Part shown: piece by piece, positions 23,816 through 27,267 of the stretch
Layout: each line of letters opens with the position of its first letter
How positions within the stretch are numbered: position 1 is the stretch's first letter
NCBI GenBank assembly: GCA_019347855.1
Contig: JAHWKO010000020.1
Location: 1 to 27,267 of the forward strand
DNA: 27,267 nucleotides
Source: Actinomycetota bacterium
GTDB lineage: Bacteria > Actinomycetota > Nitriliruptoria > Nitriliruptorales > JAHWKO01
Direction: 5' to 3'
Notes under the pieces: model-generated
What the model saw: the letters and a program-made list of their open reading frames with translations, nothing else
What the model was told of the DNA's origin: nothing
The model's database searches: none
Position numbers and translations under genes: made by a program

Positions 23816-25164
23816 GCCCAGCGCTCCTCGTCTCGATCGGTCCGTTCGGTGGGGGCGGGAGGCGCCTCCGCGCCCGCAGGATCCTCGACGTCGTCTGCGT
23901 CCTGCTCGATCCCGTCGTGCTCGGTGGCATCTTCCTCGACCGGGGTCGTCGTTCCCAGGAGGCTGTCCAGCGGTGAGAGGGTCTCGAGGGACAGCCCCAG
24001 CCGTCCCGCCACCTCGTCGGCGAGCCGCAGGTACGACCGTGCCCCGCGGCTGGTGGGGTCGTACACGGTGATCGGCTGGCCGTAGCTCGGCGCTTCCGAC
24101 AAGCGGACGGTGCGGGGCACGATGGTGCGGAACACGAGCTCCCCGAAGTGCGACCGGACCTCGTCGGCGACCTGCTGGGACAGCTTCGTGCGTGCGTCGT
24201 ACATCGTCAGGACGACGCCGAACAGGTCCAGGTCCGGGTTCAAGCCCCTGCGGACCAACTCGAGGGTCCGGGTGAGTTGCCCGACCCCTTCGAGCGCGTA
24301 GTACTCGCACTGGATCGGCAGGATCACGCTGTCAGCCGCAGCGAGGGCGTTGATCGTGAGGAGCCCCAGGGTCGGAGGACAGTCGATGATGATGACGTCG
24401 TAGAGGTCCCGCACCGCATCGAGGCCCTGACGCAACCGTCGTTCCCGGTTGAACACGGATACGAGTTCGATCTCGGCGCCCGCGAGGTCGAGGCTCGACG
24501 GCACGCAGTGCAGGCCGCGGATCGAGGTCGGTTCCGTGGCGTCCTCGACCGGCATCTCCTCGATGAGGACGCGGTAGGTGCTCGGCGCCCCCTCCTGGGG
24601 GCGGTGCCCCAGTCCAGTGGTGGCGTTGCCCTGCGGATCCAGGTCGACGAGCAGCACCTGGGCGCCGGCGTCCGCGAGTGCGGCAGCCACGGACACGGCC
24701 GTCGTCGTCTTGCCCACGCCGCCCTTCTGGTTCGCAACGGCGATCACCTGCGCTTCGTGAACCGTCGGTTCTGGCGGGGTCTGGGCCGGGGCTGGGGGTT
24801 CAGGTTCGGGCTCTGGCGTCGTCGGCGCGACAGATGTCACCGGCTCGGCCGGGGCGGGCGGGTCGGGTCGGTGCGTGGCGCCTTGCCGCTCGGGCGGTCG
24901 TGACGGGGTCTGCGGACGATCCGGGGCCGCAGGGGGTTCCCTGAGGTGCTCCGAGGTCTCCGGCGCCGGCGGGCTCTCCGGGCGCTCTCGAGCCGTCGGT
25001 TCCGTGGTCTCCGGACGCTCGAAGTCGGTCGGCGGTGGCTCGTCCGTCCCTGGCTCATCCGTCCCTGGCTCATCCGGCCCGGTGGGCGCGGCGGTGCCCA
25101 CGTCCTGCGCCTCCGGTTCGGGCCGGGTGGGAGCGGGCTCGTCGTCGCGGAACCAGTCGAGCAC
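23812..25164 (-). CDS. parA: Chromosome-partitioning ATPase ParA with long disordered N-terminus
   Basis: ParA/Soj ATPase of 450 residues, against about 260-330 in most actinobacteria. Residues 1-139 are a Pro, Glu, Thr and Asp-rich tail. The ATPase domain (about 140-395) has the deviant Walker [10 protein letters not shown] (Lys147, Lys152), [10 protein letters not shown] and [10 protein letters not shown]. About 45 acidic residues end the protein. GTG 25164 is supported by GGAG just before it and by the nearby rsmG stop; a shorter start near residue 135 would give a normal ParA, but no good start codon with a ribosome site is seen there. The N-tail contains a 15-bp triple repeat. It acts with ParB on the nucleoid. 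Confidence 0.94.
   Translation of the reverse strand: MLDWFRDDEPAPTRPEPEAQDVGTAAPTGPDEPGTDEPGTDEPPPTDFERPETTEPTARERPESPPAPETSEHLREPPAAPDRPQTPSRPPERQGATHRPDPPAPAEPVTSVAPTTPEPEPEPPAPAQTPPEPTVHEAQVIAVANQKGGVGKTTTAVSVAAALADAGAQVLLVDLDPQGNATTGLGHRPQEGAPSTYRVLIEEMPVEDATEPTSIRGLHCVPSSLDLAGAEIELVSVFNRERRLRQGLDAVRDLYDVIIIDCPPTLGLLTINALAAADSVILPIQCEYYALEGVGQLTRTLELVRRGLNPDLDLFGVVLTMYDARTKLSQQVADEVRSHFGELVFRTIVPRTVRLSEAPSYGQPITVYDPTSRGARSYLRLADEVAGRLGLSLETLSPLDSLLGTTTPVEEDATEHDGIEQDADDVEDPAGAEAPPAPTERTDRDEERWA
25037..25081 (-). repeat. Three tandem 15-bp units inside parA
   Basis: Units at 25037-25051, 25052-25066 and 25067-25081 encode [15 protein letters not shown] in the disordered N-tail. The second differs from the first by one base. 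The in-frame period allows copy-number change without loss of frame. Confidence 0.75.
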
Positions 25165-25184
25165 GTCGCTCCAGGGATAGGCGA

Positions 25185-25766
25185 TCAGCGGGCGGCGATG
25201 ATAACAACGCGCAGCGGCGGGTCAACGGCGCCGTCGCGTGCCCGATCCTCATCGGGTGTCGCCACGAGGTGCGCGGTCCCACGCTCGAGGTGCTCCCTGG
25301 CCTCTTCGAGCTCCTCCCGCCACCGCTCGCCCTTCACGGCGAACAACCGGCCGCCCGGCCTCAGTAGGGGTACCACCCACGGGATCAGCCGGCCGAGCGG
25401 CGCCACCGCCCGGGCGGTGGCGAGGTCGAAGTCCCCGGACAGCGTCTCGGCCCGTTCGTTCACGACCTCGACGTCCAGCTCCAGGGCCCGCGTGGTCGCC
25501 CGGAGGAAGTCCGCCTTCTTGCGCGTGGACTCGACCAGCGTGACCCGGAGGTCCGGCCTCGCGATCGCGATGACGATCCCCGGGAGCCCCCCTCCAGACC
25601 CCACGTCGACGAGCCGACCGGCACCATCCGGGAGCATCCGCGCCAGCGCGAGACACTCCGGAACGTGCCGGCTCTCGAGCTCCGCCGCCGCCCGTGGCGA
25701 CACGAGGTTGTGCGGCGACGCCCGGATCGCCTCCACCAACCCAGCCAACCGCTCGTCGCCATCCAC
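25185..25766 (-). CDS. rsmG: 16S rRNA (guanine-N7)-methyltransferase RsmG (GidB)
   Basis: Methylates G527 of 16S rRNA; 193 residues. The SAM motif VDVGSGGGLPG is at about 53-63, followed by VTLVESTRKKADFL and ATARAVAPLGRLIPW, typical of RsmG. The open frame continues upstream through the parS palindromes, but those bases form inverted repeats, so the start is set at GTG 25766 (VDGDERLAGLVEA). No ribosome site is at a normal distance; a TAGGTT hexamer on the minus strand (25774-25779) would start transcription at or next to this GTG, so the mRNA may be leaderless. It is the first gene of the rsmG-parA-parB-tetR group. Confidence 0.93.
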   Translation of the reverse strand: MDGDERLAGLVEAIRASPHNLVSPRAAAELESRHVPECLALARMLPDGAGRLVDVGSGGGLPGIVIAIARPDLRVTLVESTRKKADFLRATTRALELDVEVVNERAETLSGDFDLATARAVAPLGRLIPWVVPLLRPGGRLFAVKGERWREELEEAREHLERGTAHLVATPDEDRARDGAVDPPLRVVIIAAR

Positions 25767-25788
25767 GCCCGGGAACCTACCCTCCCCC

Positions 25789-25802
25789 GTTCCACGTGGA
25801 AC
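25789..25802. other. parS: parS site 1
   Basis: GTTCCACGTGGAAC, a perfect 14-bp palindrome identical to the ParB site core known from Pseudomonas and close to the Streptomyces and Bacillus form GTTTCACGTGAAAC. It lies upstream of rsmG-parAB. Confidence 0.92.
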
Positions 25803-25832
25803 GGCCGCGTCACCCGCCAGCCCGCGGGCCAT

Positions 25833-25846
25833 GTTCCACGTGGAAC
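25833..25846. other. parS: parS site 2
   Basis: Identical GTTCCACGTGGAAC palindrome, starting 44 bp after site 1. Confidence 0.92.
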
Positions 25847-25871
25847 CGAACCCGCCGACCCCCGCACGGGT

Positions 25872-25885
25872 GTTCCACGTGGAAC
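25872..25885. other. parS: parS site 3
   Basis: Identical GTTCCACGTGGAAC palindrome, starting 39 bp after site 2, so three sites fall within 97 bp. Confidence 0.92.
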
Positions 25886-25994
25886 CGACCCTGGCCCGTG
25901 GTGTTGCGGTGCTGGACCCTCTGAGATGCCGGGCCGGAGGCATCGAAGGGGCGACGAGCCGCCGATGTGCTGCACGCCGGCGGAGGCAACGCGG

Positions 25995-26061
25995 CGAGGA
26001 GCGCGGTCCCGCACCGCACACCACCGGCCCGGACCGAGGAGCGCGGTCCCGCACCGCACAC
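25995..26061. repeat. Pair of 27-bp direct repeats, period 40 bp
   Basis: The copies at 25995-26021 and 26035-26061 are identical. Each holds a GCGGT-CCCGC-ACCGC hairpin. They lie about 110 bp from parS site 3, between rsmG and jag. Function unknown. Confidence 0.8.
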
Positions 26062-26088
26062 AGCGGGCCAACCGATGCAAGCACGGGG

Positions 26089-26117
26089 AGAGGCCCCACC
26101 GTGGGGGCGGGGCCTCT
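26089..26117 (-). terminator. Hairpin downstream of jag
   Basis: AGAGGCCCC and GGGGCCTCT form a 9-bp perfect stem around an 11-nt loop, starting 22 nt past the jag stop. It is probably the terminator of the yidC-jag transcript. It lacks a U-tract, as is common in GC-rich actinobacteria. Confidence 0.55.
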
Positions 26118-26138
26118 GTAGGGTCAGTGCGAACGTGG

Positions 26139-26822
26139 TCAGTCCGGCTGGATGATCACCCGGCGTGTGGGCTCACGCCCGCGGCTGCTGGAAGTCACCC
26201 CATCCTCCTCAGCCACGAGCTGGTGGATCTGCTTGCGTTCCCAGACGTCCATCGGCTCGAGCCGCTGCTCGTCCCCGCTGTCGCGGGCGTCGTCGATGGC
26301 CTCACGGGCCTTGTCGATGTACTTCTCGAGTCGGCGTGCCCGGTAGCCCTCGACGTCGATGATCGTCCTCGCACGGCGCTCGAACTCCCGCTGGAGGGCG
26401 CAGCGCAGCAGGTCCTGGATCGCGTCGAGGGTCTGTCCGCGACGGCCGATCAGGCGACCGCTGCCAACGTTGACGACCTCGACCTCGGCCCGGTCCTCGT
26501 GGACGCGGATCTGGAGGTCTCCGGGCAGCCCCATCCCGTCGAGGATGCCCTCGAGGAAGTCGGCAGCCATGTCGGCCTCCTCGTCGAGCTGCTCGACGGT
26601 GACACCGCCGTCGTCCTCGTCGTCCTCATCCTCGTCGTCCTCATCCTCGTCCGGTTCGATCACCTGGAGGCTCAGTCGGACCTCGCCGAGCTCGTCGAGG
26701 GCGGAGCCGGGGACGCGTAGGTCCACCTCGACCTTCTCCTCGTCGGTGTCGGCGAGCTCGGCGAGGAGTTGCTTGAGCGCTTCCTCGAGGGTGTCGGCTT
26801 TCGCGTTGAGCCGTCTGGTCAT
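26139..26822 (-). CDS. jag: RNA-binding protein KhpB (Jag), KH-R3H
   Basis: Protein of 227 residues. An N-terminal Jag-like domain (about 1-55) is followed by an acidic run (58-71, almost all Asp and Glu), a KH domain (about 85-155) with the GRRG loop in SGRLIGRRGQTLDAI, and an R3H domain ending in ERKQIHQLV (Arg-x3-His type). KhpB binds RNA with KhpA and affects cell-wall growth and division in Gram-positives. ATG 26822 lies 15 nt after the yidC stop with a weak AGGGA site, so it is the second gene of a yidC-jag operon, as in most Gram-positive bacteria. Confidence 0.95.
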   Translation of the reverse strand: MTRRLNAKADTLEEALKQLLAELADTDEEKVEVDLRVPGSALDELGEVRLSLQVIEPDEDEDDEDEDDEDDGGVTVEQLDEEADMAADFLEGILDGMGLPGDLQIRVHEDRAEVEVVNVGSGRLIGRRGQTLDAIQDLLRCALQREFERRARTIIDVEGYRARRLEKYIDKAREAIDDARDSGDEQRLEPMDVWERKQIHQLVAEEDGVTSSSRGREPTRRVIIQPD

Positions 26823-26837
26823 GGATCGTTCCCTTCG

Positions 26838-27267
26838 TCAGGAGCGTCGGCGCCGTGGGAGGTGGTCGGAGGGACCACCGCCGCTGCCGGATCGCTCGGA
26901 TCGTGTCGACTTCTTCTGGCCGTTGCCGGACCCCTTCGAGCCCTTCGGCTTGCTCTTGGATCCGCCCTTCGATCCGCCGGAGCCCTTCGGATCGGACGAG
27001 CCGCTCGCCTTGCCGTTGCTGCCGGGGTCGCCGTCCTCGTGGCTCACCTCGTAGAAGATGATCTGCTGCTGACCGAGCTGCCACACGTTCGTGGTGACCC
27101 AGTAGAGGAGCACCCCGATCGGCAGGCTCTGCGCCACGAAGCCCAGGAAGACGGGCATCGCGTACATCAGCACCTTCTGCTGGGTCGCGGTGTCGCCTTG
27201 GGTCCGCCCTTGCATCTGCCACTGCGTCACGAACATGCTGGCAGCCATGGCCACGATGAGGATCCAG
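26838..27267 (-). CDS. yidC: Membrane protein insertase YidC, C-terminal part (5' end outside window)
   Basis: The frame is open to the right edge, so the start is missing. What remains shows the last YidC/Oxa1 membrane helices: the segment beginning WILIVAMAASMFVTQWQMQG, then KVLMYAMPVFLGFVAQSLPIG and VLLYWVTTNVWQLGQQ, the typical conserved end. A tail of about 65 residues follows, rich in Gly, Ser and Lys and ending PRRRRS, of the type thought to touch the ribosome. It inserts proteins into the membrane alone or with SecYEG. rnpA and rpmH are expected further upstream, to the right. Confidence 0.95.
   Translation of the reverse strand, partial: WILIVAMAASMFVTQWQMQGRTQGDTATQQKVLMYAMPVFLGFVAQSLPIGVLLYWVTTNVWQLGQQQIIFYEVSHEDGDPGSNGKASGSSDPKGSGGSKGGSKSKPKGSKGSGNGQKKSTRSERSGSGGGPSDHLPRRRRS

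Larger units (their letters stand above)
25886..26138. other. Non-coding stretch between parS cluster and jag
   Basis: With the parS cluster this makes 372 bp without a gene (25767-26138). It holds a GATGCC/GGCATC hairpin (25925-25944), two 27-bp direct repeats (25995-26021 and 26035-26061) and the hairpin after jag. The frames here have no ribosome site and no family pattern, so I call none. Confidence 0.7.

Noticed and set aside
25995..26061. Direct repeats as a CRISPR array
   Set aside because: Only two copies, a 13-nt gap instead of a spacer-sized one, and no cas genes in the window.
25767..26099. Upstream extension of the rsmG frame
   Set aside because: It would translate the parS palindromes (giving STWN repeats) and the direct repeats, has no RsmG-like sequence, and RsmG length fits the start at 25766.

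Overview
The window reads as a stretch of chromosome from a high-GC actinobacterium, close to the replication origin. The conserved block pcnB, NUDIX, DUF6049-like, kinase, ECF sigma and anti-sigma, trxB, trxA, cwlM, GNAT, parB, parA, rsmG, jag, yidC is the well-known actinobacterial oriC-flanking order (in Mycobacterium tuberculosis roughly Rv3907c to Rv3921c). dnaA, rpmH and rnpA would lie beyond the right edge. The nickel superoxide dismutase, the GGDEF/HD-GYP protein and the lone PilT suggest a deep-branching, possibly aquatic or soil lineage (Nitriliruptoria/Egibacter/Euzebya-like). That placement is inference, not proof.

Layout. 1-1243: sodN (minus) with an S26 signal-peptidase gene on each side, then a 52-residue lipoprotein gene. 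1335-6516 (minus): an overlapping operon of pcnB (CCA-adding enzyme), a methyltransferase and a large membrane protein with a degenerate GGDEF domain and an intact HD-GYP domain. 6630-8284 (minus): an orphan pilT and dtd. 8361-14269 (plus): NUDIX hydrolase, DUF6049-like membrane protein, a small one-TM protein, a Ser/Thr kinase, ECF sigma and membrane anti-sigma. 14270-14463: a structured inverted repeat. 14464-17634: a zinc-finger membrane protein (minus), then trxB, trxA and cwlM (plus). 17641-18497 (minus): GNAT and a small one-TM protein. 18606-22200 (plus): PLP aminotransferase, ddl, HAD hydrolase, rpiA. 22229-25766 (minus): rsmG-parA-parB-tetR. 25767-26138: non-coding, with three parS sites, a pair of direct repeats and a hairpin. 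26139-27267 (minus): jag and the 3' part of yidC.

How the parts fit together. The right half joins chromosome segregation (ParA, ParB and parS just upstream of rsmG-parAB) to membrane protein insertion (YidC/Jag). The middle joins cell-wall synthesis and control (kinase, CwlM, Ddl) with redox homeostasis (TrxB/TrxA). Both trx genes are preceded by matches to the SigR/SigH thiol-stress promoter (GGAAY-N18-GTT). The most notable departures from the expected order are the absence of murJ between the DUF6049-like gene and the kinase, a second S26 peptidase next to sodN, a cyclase-dead GGDEF domain that keeps an RxxD inhibitory-site motif in the HD-GYP protein, and a long disordered N-terminus on ParA. 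I see no prophage, CRISPR array, tRNA, rRNA or transposase gene.
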